Source of the DNA: Clostridiales bacterium
Lineage (GTDB): Bacteria > Bacillota > Clostridia > Lachnospirales > Lachnospiraceae
NCBI GenBank assembly: GCA_018369015.1
Contig: JAGZDD010000025.1
Location: 1 to 31,611, forward strand
Direction: 5' to 3'
DNA: 31,611 nucleotides
Part shown: positions 16,645-24,831 of the stretch, piece by piece
How positions within the stretch are numbered: the first letter of the stretch is position 1
How the letters are laid out: each line of letters begins with the position of its first letter
The notes under the pieces: model-generated
The model's input: only the letters and a program-made list of their open reading frames with translations
The model's database searches: none
Told to the model about the DNA's origin: nothing
Position numbers and translations under genes: made by a program

Positions 16645-16673
16645 ATTTTACAATAATTTCTCCCAAAACGCAA
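16645..16673 (-). promoter_or_regulatory. Possible pcrA promoter
   Basis: Minus strand: -35 TTGCGT (16673-16668), 17-base spacer, -10 TAAAAT (16650-16645). It gives a leader of about 105 bases to ATG 16535. Confidence 0.55.
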
Positions 16674-16734
16674 TAGTTTTACCGAACAAATGTTTGTATT
16701 TTTATCAACAATACAGACATAAGCTGATGAGCAC

Positions 16735-16877
16735 GTTGCTAAGCGCCGGTGTTGCTGCGTGCCGATGGCACGCGTCCAGCAACGACCGAAGTGGAACGGA
16801 GACCGCTTGTTAAGCAACGGACAGAGCGGAGTGTAGACCACGCGTTTAGCGCCGACCGGAGTGGAACGGAGACATCT
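16735..16877 (+). repeat. Modular dispersed repeat, copy 2
   Basis: Same architecture as at 2184: GTTGCTAAGCGCC, hairpin with loop GAT, then modules at 16777, 16812 and 16847, again exactly 35 bp apart. The modules have drifted from copy 1 more than copy 3 has. It fills the gap between pcrA and the exporter ATPase gene. No gene is seen in 16674-17023. Confidence 0.88.
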
Positions 16878-16893
16878 GGCTTTCATCCGTGGT

Positions 16894-16915
16894 GGAGCCG
16901 CGCCCAGCGCGGCAT
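16894..16915. repeat. GCCGCGC/GCGCGGC mini-hairpin, copy 2
   Basis: GGAGCCGCGC-CC-AGCGCGGCAT: same stem as at 297-316 with a CCA loop. It directly follows the modular repeat. Confidence 0.6.
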
Positions 16916-17023
16916 GAATGTTTACTGTCTGAGGAGTATCCATAAACAGCAACGCTTTCCAATCGGATTACTGTCTATTGAGTTTGACTTTTCTTGACTG
17001 CAACGTGAATTGGATTTACGGGC

Positions 17024-17683
17024 CTATGGCTGTACAGGCGGCCCCTGTACACACTCTAAAGTCTGCAATTCTCCCTTCTTGAGCCGAAAAACCACATCGG
17101 CCTGCCTTGCTAATCCATTAGAGTGGGTAACGACTACCACGCATTTATTCATCTGATGTGCGCTCTCTTTCAGAATTTCTGTAATGTCCTGAGCGGTTTC
17201 TTCGTCCAGATTTCCGGTGGGTTCATCCGCAAGAATTACCGGGGCCTCGCTTGCCAGAGCGCGGGCAATTGCCACCCGCTGCTGCTGGCCGCCGGAGAGC
17301 TTTAGCACGTTCCGCTTGGCTTCCTCCTTCGTCAGACCAAGACGCTCCAAAATCGGCAATGGCGGCAGTTTGGAAGTCAATGCCACATTTTCCATTGGCG
17401 TCAAATAATCGATCAAATTGTATGCCTGGAAAATAAAGGATACATGGTTTTTCCGGTGATCTGCCAGTGATTTTTCCGAGATATTCTGTCCGTTGAACAA
17501 AATCTGTCCGCTTGTAGGGCAGTCTAAACCGCCAAGGAGTGATAACAGTGTTGTTTTTCCGCACCCTGACGGGCCGAGTATGGCATACATCTTTCCCAAT
17601 TCCATTTGGCCGCTGATTCCTTTCAAAACCCCTTGTTTTCCATCATAGCTGTATTTCAGATTTGAAAATTCTAAAATGCTCAT
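17024..17683 (-). CDS. ABC exporter ATP-binding protein (MacB/SalX-type)
   Basis: 219 residues. Walker A GPSGCGKTT is at about 38-46, with the Q-loop FIFQAYNLIDYLT, signature LSGGQQQRVAIARAL, Walker B VILADEPTGNLDEETA and the switch His VTHSNGLA. It belongs to the subfamily that powers FtsX-type permeases in antimicrobial-peptide export or sensing (MacB, SalX, BceA). It is the last gene of the three-gene operon, 17 bases after the second permease, behind AGGAGG. The ATPase being last rather than first is less usual. The substrate is unknown. Confidence 0.92.
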   Translation of the reverse strand: MSILEFSNLKYSYDGKQGVLKGISGQMELGKMYAILGPSGCGKTTLLSLLGGLDCPTSGQILFNGQNISEKSLADHRKNHVSFIFQAYNLIDYLTPMENVALTSKLPPLPILERLGLTKEEAKRNVLKLSGGQQQRVAIARALASEAPVILADEPTGNLDEETAQDITEILKESAHQMNKCVVVVTHSNGLARQADVVFRLKKGELQTLECVQGPPVQP

Positions 17684-17700
17684 ATTATCTGCCTCCTGTT

Positions 17701-19014
17701 TTAATCCATTTGTGTTAGAATCGCTTTCGGTTCCAGACGGATTACCGTCACCGACGCTGCCAGTAGCGCCAAAATCAGGATCAGTGCGCCAACACCATAC
17801 ACTGCCGCCATATCCGCAGAATGAAGAACCACGCTTAATCCTTGAACATCACTGGCGGTTTGGCTGACAAGAAAAGCACCAACCTGATCCGCCAGCAGAG
17901 CAGACAAGCCAAAGGAAGCTGCCGCTGCGGGAATGGCGATAAAAATGTTTTCCGCCAGGAATTGCAGTACAATCTCCACCTTACTTCTGCCTACTGCCAT
18001 CAAGATACCAGCCTCTTTCTTCCGGCTTCGCGTCCAGAGGATCAGCAAAAGAGTGATGACTGCCGCGCCTGTAATGGCAATCACTGTGACCGCTGTATTT
18101 ACCATTTTCTGGAGAGAAGAAAGGGGATTGGAAATCCAGTCAAAATCCTCTGTATCCGTAGAAAAAGTGAAGGTCTTGCCTTTGATCTCCCGCAGATTCT
18201 TAATGGTCGTAAGAACATCCTCTACATTTTCCGCCGAATCTACATACACATCCAAAGAGCCAAGCTCTAAAGTCGTTTCGTTCCACATCTTCTGATAGCT
18301 GTTTATGTCAATGTAGCCTTGATTGGCAGGAATGGACTCTGGCGTTATGGCTTCTTTGGACATCCCCTCGGTGCCGCCAAAGATTCCTACAATTTCAAAG
18401 GTATTTTCAGAATCCGTATCCAGATCGTACATGGATATATGGTCTCCCACAAAGAGACCGTTTTTATCTGCAAGCTCCTTAGAAATCATCACAGCAAAAG
18501 AATCATCTTCTTGAATGTGGCGTCCTTCTACAAGCGTATATGTGCCATCCAGAAATTTTCTGTTTAAGGCCGAATTAAGCGTAACAGTATAGGAGGATGG
18601 GCTTGTATGACCATTGTAAGAATTTCCGAAATCAAACAAACCGGGAAAGTATTCAAAATTTATTCCAGAGCCCCAATATCCTCCCTCGCTTTCGGCGTTG
18701 TATCCTGTTACACCGTCAACTTTGGCAATCGCGTCAATGATTTTCTGCGTAATCCAATCGCCGTTATATTCATAGGTAAGCCCATTTTCATTCTGTGTAG
18801 GGGAACCATAGTTTTCCTGATTGCCGCTGTCAATCTCCACACGGATTGATGCCCCGACGGTTTGCTTTACCTCATCGGTTCCCGCTGCCGTGGCATGGCC
18901 TACGGATAAGGCGATGAGCGCGACGGAAGATAGCAGCGTACAAACCAGCAGCAGGATGATACTCCTTATTTTTTGCCGCCAGCAGTAGCGGACTGACCGT
19001 TTCAAAAAATTCAT
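17701..19014 (-). CDS. ABC exporter permease, FtsX-like domain (second permease)
   Basis: 437 residues. A signal-anchor helix lies at about 17-37 (SIILLLVCTLLSSVALIAL) and a large extracellular domain follows (about 40-290, MacB-like). Three helices then form the FtsX domain, with KKEAGILMAVGRSKVEIVLQF (in part EAGILMAVGRSKVEI), ending VIRLEPKAILTQMD. It starts 13 bases after the first permease, behind AAGGAGG. The two permeases are paralogous in layout and presumably form a heterodimer driven by the 17024 ATPase. Confidence 0.9.
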   Translation of the reverse strand: MNFLKRSVRYCWRQKIRSIILLLVCTLLSSVALIALSVGHATAAGTDEVKQTVGASIRVEIDSGNQENYGSPTQNENGLTYEYNGDWITQKIIDAIAKVDGVTGYNAESEGGYWGSGINFEYFPGLFDFGNSYNGHTSPSSYTVTLNSALNRKFLDGTYTLVEGRHIQEDDSFAVMISKELADKNGLFVGDHISMYDLDTDSENTFEIVGIFGGTEGMSKEAITPESIPANQGYIDINSYQKMWNETTLELGSLDVYVDSAENVEDVLTTIKNLREIKGKTFTFSTDTEDFDWISNPLSSLQKMVNTAVTVIAITGAAVITLLLILWTRSRKKEAGILMAVGRSKVEIVLQFLAENIFIAIPAAAASFGLSALLADQVGAFLVSQTASDVQGLSVVLHSADMAAVYGVGALILILALLAASVTVIRLEPKAILTQMD

Positions 19015-19027
19015 GGAAAATGCCTCC

Positions 19028-20377
19028 TTAACTCATTCTTGTTAAAATTTCTTTTGGTTTTAAGCGGAGAATAGCCTCACTGGCTGACAGCACCGTCAAC
19101 AGGACTGCCGCCAGCTCTCCGGCAAGCAGAGCACCGGAATGAACCAGATCCGGCTGCAAATAATTTACTCCGTTGCCGCCTGTCTGCAGCGGCGCGGTTC
19201 CCGTTCCCTGGACCAGAGAGCCAAACAGCAGCCCATTCACCGGTCCAGAGCAGAACAGCCAAAGCCCCAAAGCGCTGAGAAATCCAACGATCAGAAGCAC
19301 CCATGTCTCCAATGTAAACTGTCCGATGATTTCCATTTTGGGCTTTCCCACGGACAGATAAATCCCTGCTTCCCGGATACGCCCCCGTATCTGCACCATT
19401 AGGACCAGCATGAGAATGACAATCCCCAAAGCGGCAGCAAGGGCGATCAGCGCCACTGCCAGGTTTTGAATATTTTTAAGCAGCCCGGCAATCTGCTCGT
19501 ATTGGAAATCGTTTTCTTTCAAGATGTGGTTGTTCCAATCAATGGAGTGAACGACCTTTACGCGTTCCAGCAAAGTATCCAGTTCCAAGGGATCGGCAAT
19601 ATAAAAGGCGATCTCTCCCTCAAAAACACCTGCCTGCTGCTCCTGCAAATTTACCAGCAGATGACTGTCGGAATAAATATGGTTGACCGCTTTCCCGGCG
19701 GTGGGGGTGTCCATACCGTCGTCTGCCCCGCCACATCGGAAAATGCCTATGATCTCCACCTTTGCAAACGCTGTCTTTTCCGGGATCGTGTCAATATACA
19801 CCCCATCCTGCTGATCCAAACCGGCATGGGTGAGGGTGAGTATATCTCCCACCTTCAGATTATTTTCCGCCGCCAGTTCCTCACTGATGAGGATTTTATT
19901 TTCATCCGACCGCCGGATATGGCGGCCAGAGGTCAAAATACATTCCTCATTCAAAAACACATCAGTCAACTGGGAATCCCGCACAGCAGTCACCTGGCCC
20001 ATATTGCTGGCCGTGTTGTCACCGGCTCCCGGCAAAAAATGGATCTGCTCGCTCTTAGTATAGCCATAGTGTTCCGTATTGTAGGCTTTTACCCGGCCCC
20101 CGGCAGCATCCACAATCTCGTCAATACTCTCTTGAGAAATGGTTGGTACCGCCCCCTCACTGACCGCTCCGCCCTCAAAAATCATCTGCTGATAGGGGCG
20201 GACATAAAAGGCCGCGCCGATATTGGAACGCAGATCCTTCGCTGCCTGTTCCGTGCCGTTTAAAACAGAAAAGCAGATCAGCAAAAGTGCAGATACCAAA
20301 AAGAAAATCAAGAAAAGGAGTGCCGCTTTTCCTTTCTTACGGGCTAAATAAAGAGCTGCCCGCCTAGATATAGTCAT
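19028..20377 (-). CDS. ABC exporter permease, FtsX-like domain (first permease)
   Basis: 449 residues, same layout as its neighbour. A signal anchor lies at about 17-38 (AALLFLIFFLVSALLLICF) and an extracellular domain to about 300. The FtsX domain contains EAGIYLSVGKPKMEIIGQF and ends AILRLKPKEILTRMS. It is the first gene of the exporter operon. Its SD (AAAGGA) lies inside a stem formed by the leader, so translation may be controlled. The upstream region also bears the direct repeat that occurs in the promoter of the neighbouring response regulator. Confidence 0.9.
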   Translation of the reverse strand: MTISRRAALYLARKKGKAALLFLIFFLVSALLLICFSVLNGTEQAAKDLRSNIGAAFYVRPYQQMIFEGGAVSEGAVPTISQESIDEIVDAAGGRVKAYNTEHYGYTKSEQIHFLPGAGDNTASNMGQVTAVRDSQLTDVFLNEECILTSGRHIRRSDENKILISEELAAENNLKVGDILTLTHAGLDQQDGVYIDTIPEKTAFAKVEIIGIFRCGGADDGMDTPTAGKAVNHIYSDSHLLVNLQEQQAGVFEGEIAFYIADPLELDTLLERVKVVHSIDWNNHILKENDFQYEQIAGLLKNIQNLAVALIALAAALGIVILMLVLMVQIRGRIREAGIYLSVGKPKMEIIGQFTLETWVLLIVGFLSALGLWLFCSGPVNGLLFGSLVQGTGTAPLQTGGNGVNYLQPDLVHSGALLAGELAAVLLTVLSASEAILRLKPKEILTRMS

Positions 20378-20383
20378 AAAAAC

Positions 20384-20428
20384 ACCGTCCTTTCATTTGA
20401 TGGTGCTTTTACCATACAAAAGGACGGT
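20384..20428 (-). promoter_or_regulatory. Leader hairpin that sequesters the SD of the first permease gene
   Basis: On the minus strand ACCGTCCTTT (20428-20419) pairs perfectly with AAAGGACGGT (20393-20384), which contains the SD of the permease gene (ATG at 20377). Within the loop, ATGGT and ACCAT (20415-20411 and 20404-20400) form an inner stem. This would hide the ribosome-binding site in the free RNA. Confidence 0.65.
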
Positions 20429-20449
20429 TTATTTTTCGCTTAGATTTGG

Positions 20450-20471
20450 TTTAATTTTGATTTAGTTTTTT
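20450..20471 (-). promoter_or_regulatory. Putative response-regulator box at the exporter promoter
   Basis: On the plus strand TTTAATTTT-GA-TTTAGTTTT, a direct repeat with 11-base period (one helical turn), typical of OmpR-family sites. The same arrangement with the R positions swapped occurs at the response regulator's own promoter (22753-22773). No clear -10 is seen downstream. The remaining bases up to 20687 hold no gene. Confidence 0.7.
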
Positions 20472-20687
20472 AAGTATTGCAAGCAAAAAGCTGATATTGT
20501 TCTACTAGCACCTCCTTGTAATCCACTGTCATGTCATCAGGTACGAAAAAGGACGAACAGCGGCTTTTTCTTTTGTCATCGATCGATAGATTTTAATCCT
20601 TAAACATCATCATTTCTTCTGCTTTTTATAGATAGCAGCATTGACTTTAATTTTATGTGAACAACTTCTTTATAAATTATATCTTTA

Positions 20688-22037
20688 TCAAAATTCTACC
20701 GTAAACATTACACCTGTTTCTGTATTATTTAGCTGATACAAAAAACCATGAAGCTCCAAAATCGTCTTGACAAGATACAGCCCCAAACCGCTGCCGCCGG
20801 TAGACTTATTCCGGGATTTTTCCACTCGGTAAAAAGGTGTAAACAGCACCGATAGATCTTCCTCAGGAATAGAAATGCCAGTATTAGCCACAGTTAAGGC
20901 GGATGGTGTAAGATGCACAAAAACTTCTGCACCTTTCGGCGAATGGCGGATAGCATTGCTCAGAATATTGTGAATAGCCTTTTCTAACAAGGAGGCATTG
21001 CCAAATACCGTGACATTCTCAGCAGTCTGCAAATGAACAGTGGTCTGCCGCTCTTTGGTCAAAGGAGACAGTGTTTCCGTAACTTTAATTAAGACGTCCG
21101 TCAGTGACACTGCCTCTGTTTTCCCAACCAAGCCATACATCTCGATTTTTGAAATGGTAAGGATTTCTTTGACTAACCGTTCCATGTTTTCCACCTCTTT
21201 GAGGGTTTCCGGCAGCACACCTTCTGTGTCCTTATATTTGCCAATCCCTAAGATCATACTCTCAATCTGGCCTTTTAATATAGTAATCGGCGTTTTAAGT
21301 TCGTGCGAAGCAGCCGCGAAGAAATCCCTGCGCTGTCGGGCAAGCTCGGTGATATGTTCCATGTCCTCCCGCAGTTTTTGGTTGGCATGTTCCAATTCCT
21401 TCATAGCGGCATCCAGGCGCTTTGCCATAAAATTCAAGCTATTCGCAAGAACGCCCAATTCATCCGTGCGGTTCACACTACACTCCCAGGTCATATCCAA
21501 ATTCGCCATTCGTTTAGAAACCCGGCTAATTTCTAACACAGGCCGCGCCAACACCCGGCTGCAAAAAAATGCCCCCAGGGAGGAGATAAGCAGAATAAGT
21601 AACAGCAACAGCGGCAGTAATTTTACAAAGGCCGCGATCAATTCCCGTCCAGCAGAAACGGGCGCTGTAATGCTTAATGTATAAAATTCAGTACTGTCTG
21701 CAAAAGAGATCTCTATGGATGTTGTCAAAATATCCCCATCTTTTTTTACCAACGAGCCAAAGGCTTGGTTTTCTTCGCCCCCAGAAAGGACCACCAGGGC
21801 TTGGTTTTCACGGCTAAATTGATCCAGGATCTGACCAGAATCAACAAAAGCAGTTTGAGTAAGCCTTTCTGTCAGTTGCTGAATCTCCGATTCCACCCGG
21901 TCGCTGGCTACAACGGTGTAGCTTTGGGGTAAAAAAAACATCACGATCCCATAAATAATCAGGCTGCATAAGATGAGGAGGCCGGAAATCCATAGAAAAA
22001 CTTTTACACTTAAGCTGTTTTTAATCTTTTTTACCAA
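20688..22037 (-). CDS. Sensor histidine kinase of the exporter-linked two-component system
   Basis: 449 residues. A membrane helix lies at 12-36 and an extracytoplasmic sensor of about 95 residues follows. The second helix is at 135-158 and the HAMP domain at about 160-215. HisKA has phospho-acceptor His245 in AAASHELKTP. The ATPase domain has an N-box (HNILSNAIRHSP), G1 and the G2 box GGSGLGLYLVK. Probably it senses a peptide antibiotic or envelope stress, since it sits beside an exporter with large extracellular permease domains; that is inference. Its start overlaps the regulator gene by 17 bases. Confidence 0.93.
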   Translation of the reverse strand: MVKKIKNSLSVKVFLWISGLLILCSLIIYGIVMFFLPQSYTVVASDRVESEIQQLTERLTQTAFVDSGQILDQFSRENQALVVLSGGEENQAFGSLVKKDGDILTTSIEISFADSTEFYTLSITAPVSAGRELIAAFVKLLPLLLLLILLISSLGAFFCSRVLARPVLEISRVSKRMANLDMTWECSVNRTDELGVLANSLNFMAKRLDAAMKELEHANQKLREDMEHITELARQRRDFFAAASHELKTPITILKGQIESMILGIGKYKDTEGVLPETLKEVENMERLVKEILTISKIEMYGLVGKTEAVSLTDVLIKVTETLSPLTKERQTTVHLQTAENVTVFGNASLLEKAIHNILSNAIRHSPKGAEVFVHLTPSALTVANTGISIPEEDLSVLFTPFYRVEKSRNKSTGGSGLGLYLVKTILELHGFLYQLNNTETGVMFTVEF

Positions 22038-22698
22038 GCCGATATCCCACCCCTCTGATTGTTTCGATGATATCTGTCCCTAATTTTCTCCGCAGATTCA
22101 TAATATGGATATTCACATTTTTTTCTTCACAAGCAATATCGTACCCCCATACTTGATTTAACAGGTTATCCCTTGTAAAGATACGGTCTTGATTTTGCAA
22201 AAAAAGTTTTGCCAATTGATATTCTTTATTCGTCAATGTAACAGGCTTTCCATCGACACAAACAGAATGTTTGGAAAGATCAAGACGGATATTTTGGAAG
22301 GTGAGGACAACATTCTGTCCTGGTGTTTCCTTTTCCTGTACGCGCCGCAAAACTGCCTCAACACGCATGAGCACTAATTTTACAGAAAACGGCTTTGTGA
22401 TATAGTCATCCACCTCCAATTCAAATGCCTTTATCTGGGCTTCTTCCTCATCCAATGCAGTCAGCATAATAATAGGAATATTGGATTCTTTGCGTATCAT
22501 TTCGCATACCGCATATCCGTCGATTTTGGGCAGCATAATGTCCAGCAAAACAAGAGAGAACGTTTTCTCCCTGAATTTTGTAATCCCTTCCAAACCATCG
22601 CCTGCAACCTCTATGTCATATCCGGCATCGGCTAGCAGCTCGGAAAGGATGGATTGGATAGCAAATTCATCTTCTATAATTAACACTGGTTCATGCAA
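22021..22698 (-). CDS. OmpR-family response regulator of the exporter-linked two-component system
   Basis: 225 residues from TTG 22698 (MHEPVLIIEDE), with AGGAGG 10 bases ahead. The longer frame to 22749 would start upstream of the predicted transcription start, so it is rejected. The receiver domain has the acidic pair EDE (9-11), phospho-acceptor Asp53 in LVLLDIMLP, and Lys in ITKPFS. The C-terminal winged helix ends IETIRGVGYRLG. It likely activates both its own operon and the exporter operon through the shared 11-bp-spaced direct repeats. Confidence 0.93.
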   Translation of the reverse strand: MHEPVLIIEDEFAIQSILSELLADAGYDIEVAGDGLEGITKFREKTFSLVLLDIMLPKIDGYAVCEMIRKESNIPIIMLTALDEEEAQIKAFELEVDDYITKPFSVKLVLMRVEAVLRRVQEKETPGQNVVLTFQNIRLDLSKHSVCVDGKPVTLTNKEYQLAKLFLQNQDRIFTRDNLLNQVWGYDIACEEKNVNIHIMNLRRKLGTDIIETIRGVGYRLGKKD

Positions 22699-22735
22699 TG
22701 AAAGTTTACCTCCTGTAATTTGTTTTAACATTTCT

Positions 22736-22775
22736 ATTTTAGCAGACAATTATTTAGTTTTGATTTAATTTTTCC
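22736..22775 (-). promoter_or_regulatory. Promoter and self-binding box of the two-component operon
   Basis: Minus strand: extended -10 TGC-TAAAAT (-10 at 22741-22736) with no recognisable -35. The direct repeat TTTAGTTTT-GA-TTTAATTTT (plus strand, 22753-22772) lies in the place of the -35, as at activator-dependent OmpR-family promoters. The transcript would begin near 22729, consistent with the TTG start at 22698. Confidence 0.72.
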
Positions 22776-22820
22776 TTTTTTCTCATATCCAGACGGATTT
22801 TATCGCTCACACTATTTTCT

Positions 22821-23044
22821 TGTAACTATTCATCCGTGCGGCTGATGATGGCAAAAATCCGGCGCAAGACGTCCAGTGGATGTCTTGCGCCGGCCGAAGC
22901 ACGGAGCAGACCGCAAGCCTGCTTGCAGAGGAGTTTTTCCATCACATGACTAGGGCGTTTAGCCCGAATCGAGGATTTAGCCTTGTTGGCGGCGGTTTGC
23001 AGCGTTAGCTGCGTAAATCCGAGACGTACGGCTGAATAGTTACA
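22821..23044. mobile_element. MITE-like inverted-repeat element, complete copy (about 224 bp)
   Basis: Terminal inverted repeats TGTAACTATTCAKCCGTRCG at 22821-22840 and 23025-23044. Inside is a 16-bp stem with an AGT loop (22859-22874 with 22878-22893, CCGGCGCAAGAC at the base; one G-T pair). A module (GACCGCAAGC, GGCCGAAGC) is related to the dispersed repeats. There is no coding capacity. Partial copies lie at 24052-24093 (this left end) and 30246-30322 (this right end). No convincing target duplication was found. Confidence 0.75.
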
Positions 23045-23064
23045 TTTACTTTCCTTTAGGCTGA

Positions 23065-24030
23065 TCAGAAAACTGCTCTGAAACATACACCCGCTTCTGT
23101 ATTTTCCTTACAATAAACAATCCCATCATGGTCAAGAATTGTTTTTGTAATATAAAGTCCAAGGCTGCTGCCGTCCATCCGGACTGCCGCAAGAATCTCC
23201 TGCCCGATTTTCACCATATCATTGGTCGTTTTCAGACAATGACGCAGACAAAGCGTTCCGGTGCTTATATTCACCTAGTAAATCATTCCCTCCAATTCAC
23301 CTTTAATAATGGCAAGCGGCGTTTTCAATTCATGGGATGCGGAAGTAAACAAGTCTATCCGCTGTTTTTCCTGTTCACGCTCCCGCTCAATGTCCAGCTC
23401 GAGCTGTTTGTTGGCAGCCTGAAAACTCTCTAAAGCATTACTGAGCCGTTCCGACATTTCATTCAGGCTGTGGAACAGAATACCGATTTCGTCCTTGCGT
23501 TTCACATTGTACTTCCATATCATTTCCAAACCGGTCATTCATTTCGCCACACGGCATGTTTCAGCAATATGTCATAAGACTGGGGTACTGCCACAAGTGA
23601 AACAATGGCGGAGCGCTGAAAAGTATACCCACGCTGCCAGGACGCCGCCGAACAGCTCAGGAATGAGGAAGATGGCGAGCGCTGTTCCTCGTCCTATGTT
23701 CTAAAAAAATTCACCGATAATACTTTATTTCCATTCCCATCATTGATTTCTGCCGAAGCATTGTTTCACATAGAAAATCTCATCAAACCTTCGGAGCTGT
23801 CCTCCCAGCCTTTTCTCTTCAGCATTTCTAGCAAGCCATAAAGGTCTAACGTCACCTGGCTTACCAGTTCGGAAGGGATAATAATGCTTCGGCAGGAATA
23901 TCATCGCCCTAGCGTAAATCACCACGCAGCACCCGATTAACAGTGTCAGCATACCAATAAAAGTTTTTGCCTGAATACTTTCACTGATCTTCTTTCTCAA
24001 TTTTATACCACAGCCCTCTGATTGTTTCAA
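23065..24030 (-). pseudogene. Decayed sensor histidine kinase, paralogue of the 20688-22037 kinase
   Basis: Pieces align in order with the intact kinase. The first membrane helix is KKISESIQAKTFIGMLTLL (from about 23998). The second helix and HAMP start follow (about 23700-23540) with in-frame stops. HAMP and HisKA (23538-23275) contain MIWKYNVKRKDEIG and SASHELKTPLAIIKGEL. A stop after GMIY comes next, then the end of the ATPase domain (GSSLGLYITKTILDHDGIVY, 23180-23065). Roughly 130 residues covering the N- and G1-boxes are missing. It follows a remnant of its response regulator. Function is lost. Confidence 0.85.
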
Positions 24031-24049
24031 TATAGTTCCCCCTAACTTC
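23981..24049 (-). pseudogene. C-terminal remnant of a response regulator
   Basis: In the frame ending with TGA at 23983-23981 the minus strand reads VRGNYIETIRGLWYKIEKED, the typical end of an OmpR-family winged helix (compare IETIRGVGYRLGKKD in the intact regulator). It overlaps the start of the decayed kinase as in the intact pair. Everything upstream is cut off where the inverted-repeat fragment begins at 24052. Confidence 0.75.
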
Positions 24050-24051
24050 CT

Positions 24052-24093
24052 GGTAACTAGTCAGCCATACGGCTAAGGAGGGCAAAAGCCCGG
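24052..24093 (+). repeat. Left-end fragment of the TGTAACTATTCA element
   Basis: GGTAACTAGTCAGCCATACG followed by GCTAAGGAGGGCAAAAGCCC, aligned over about 40 bases with 22821-22862. It is fused directly to the truncated IS5-family transposase, marking a deletion or insertion junction. Confidence 0.65.
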
Positions 24094-24799
24094 CCACCCA
24101 CTAAAAGATAACCGCCTTATGCTCAATGCCATGTTTTGGCTCGCCCGCAGCGGCGCTGCCTGGCGGGATCTGCCGGAACGCTATGGCCCATGGAGCTCCG
24201 TATCCAGCCTTTGCCGTAAATGGCTGGATGATGGCATTCTCGACAATATCTTTCGTGTCCTCAGCTTGGAAGCGGAACTGGAAGAATTATCCCTGGACGC
24301 CTCGATTGTTCAAGCCCACCAGCATAGCACAGGCACAAAAAAGGGGGCCTGAAAACGAGATCGGTCATAGCCGTGGAGGAGCCAGTACCAAAATCCATGC
24401 AGTAGTAGATGCATATGGATATCCTGTATACTTTCAAATCAGCAAGTGCAATGACAGCAATTATGTGATACCGGTTCTGGCAAAAGTAAGTTTTCTGGAC
24501 GGGAGTCAGGCACTGGCTGATCGGAGCTATGACAGCTATGCACTCATAGACTACATCTATAGCCGTGGAAATGAGCCAACGATCCCATCCAGAAAAGGGG
24601 CCAGATTTGAACGGCAGTGTGACTGGTGGCTACATAAAGAAAGGCATTTGGTAGAAAGATATTTTTTTAGGCTCCAAGCTTTCCGCCGGATAGCCACACG
24701 CTATGATAAGCTGGCGTTCACTTATTTAGGTTTTATTTATATTGCATCTATACTGATTTGGTTAAAATGACGATATTTTTATATTTTTCAAACACGCTC
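24074..24799 (+). mobile_element. Truncated IS5-family (IS427-group-like) element
   Basis: The right end is intact. On the minus strand it reads GAGCGTGTTTGAAAAA from 24799, the usual terminal repeat of this group, followed by TAA. The left terminal repeat and the first 30 or so transposase codons are absent; homology begins at about 24083 (QKPGHPLKDNRLMLN). It is therefore a fragment, not an active unit by itself. Confidence 0.8.
24077..24770 (+). pseudogene. IS5-family transposase, 5'-truncated, two frames
   Basis: Frame one (24077-24352) carries DNRLMLNAMFWLARSGAAWR, DLPERYGPWSS and SLDASIVQAHQHSTG, the N-terminal helix-turn-helix region and the first catalytic Asp. Frame two (24351-24770) carries HSRGGASTKIHAVVDAYGYP, ADRSYDSYALI (second Asp) and LVERYFFRLQAFRRIATRYD (catalytic Glu region), ending ILIWLK. 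The frames join at A6G5 (24337-24347) and need a +1 shift. Many relatives use programmed frameshifting at such a run, so the shift may be natural, but the missing 5' end makes this copy defective. Confidence 0.82.
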
Positions 24800-24831
24800 T
24801 AAGGTATCAATATTACAAAGCTGATAATAAA

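Noticed and set aside
22699..22749. Longer N-terminus for the response regulator
   Set aside because: The upstream ATG lies before the predicted transcription start. TTG 22698 has AGGAGG and gives the normal receiver-domain start.
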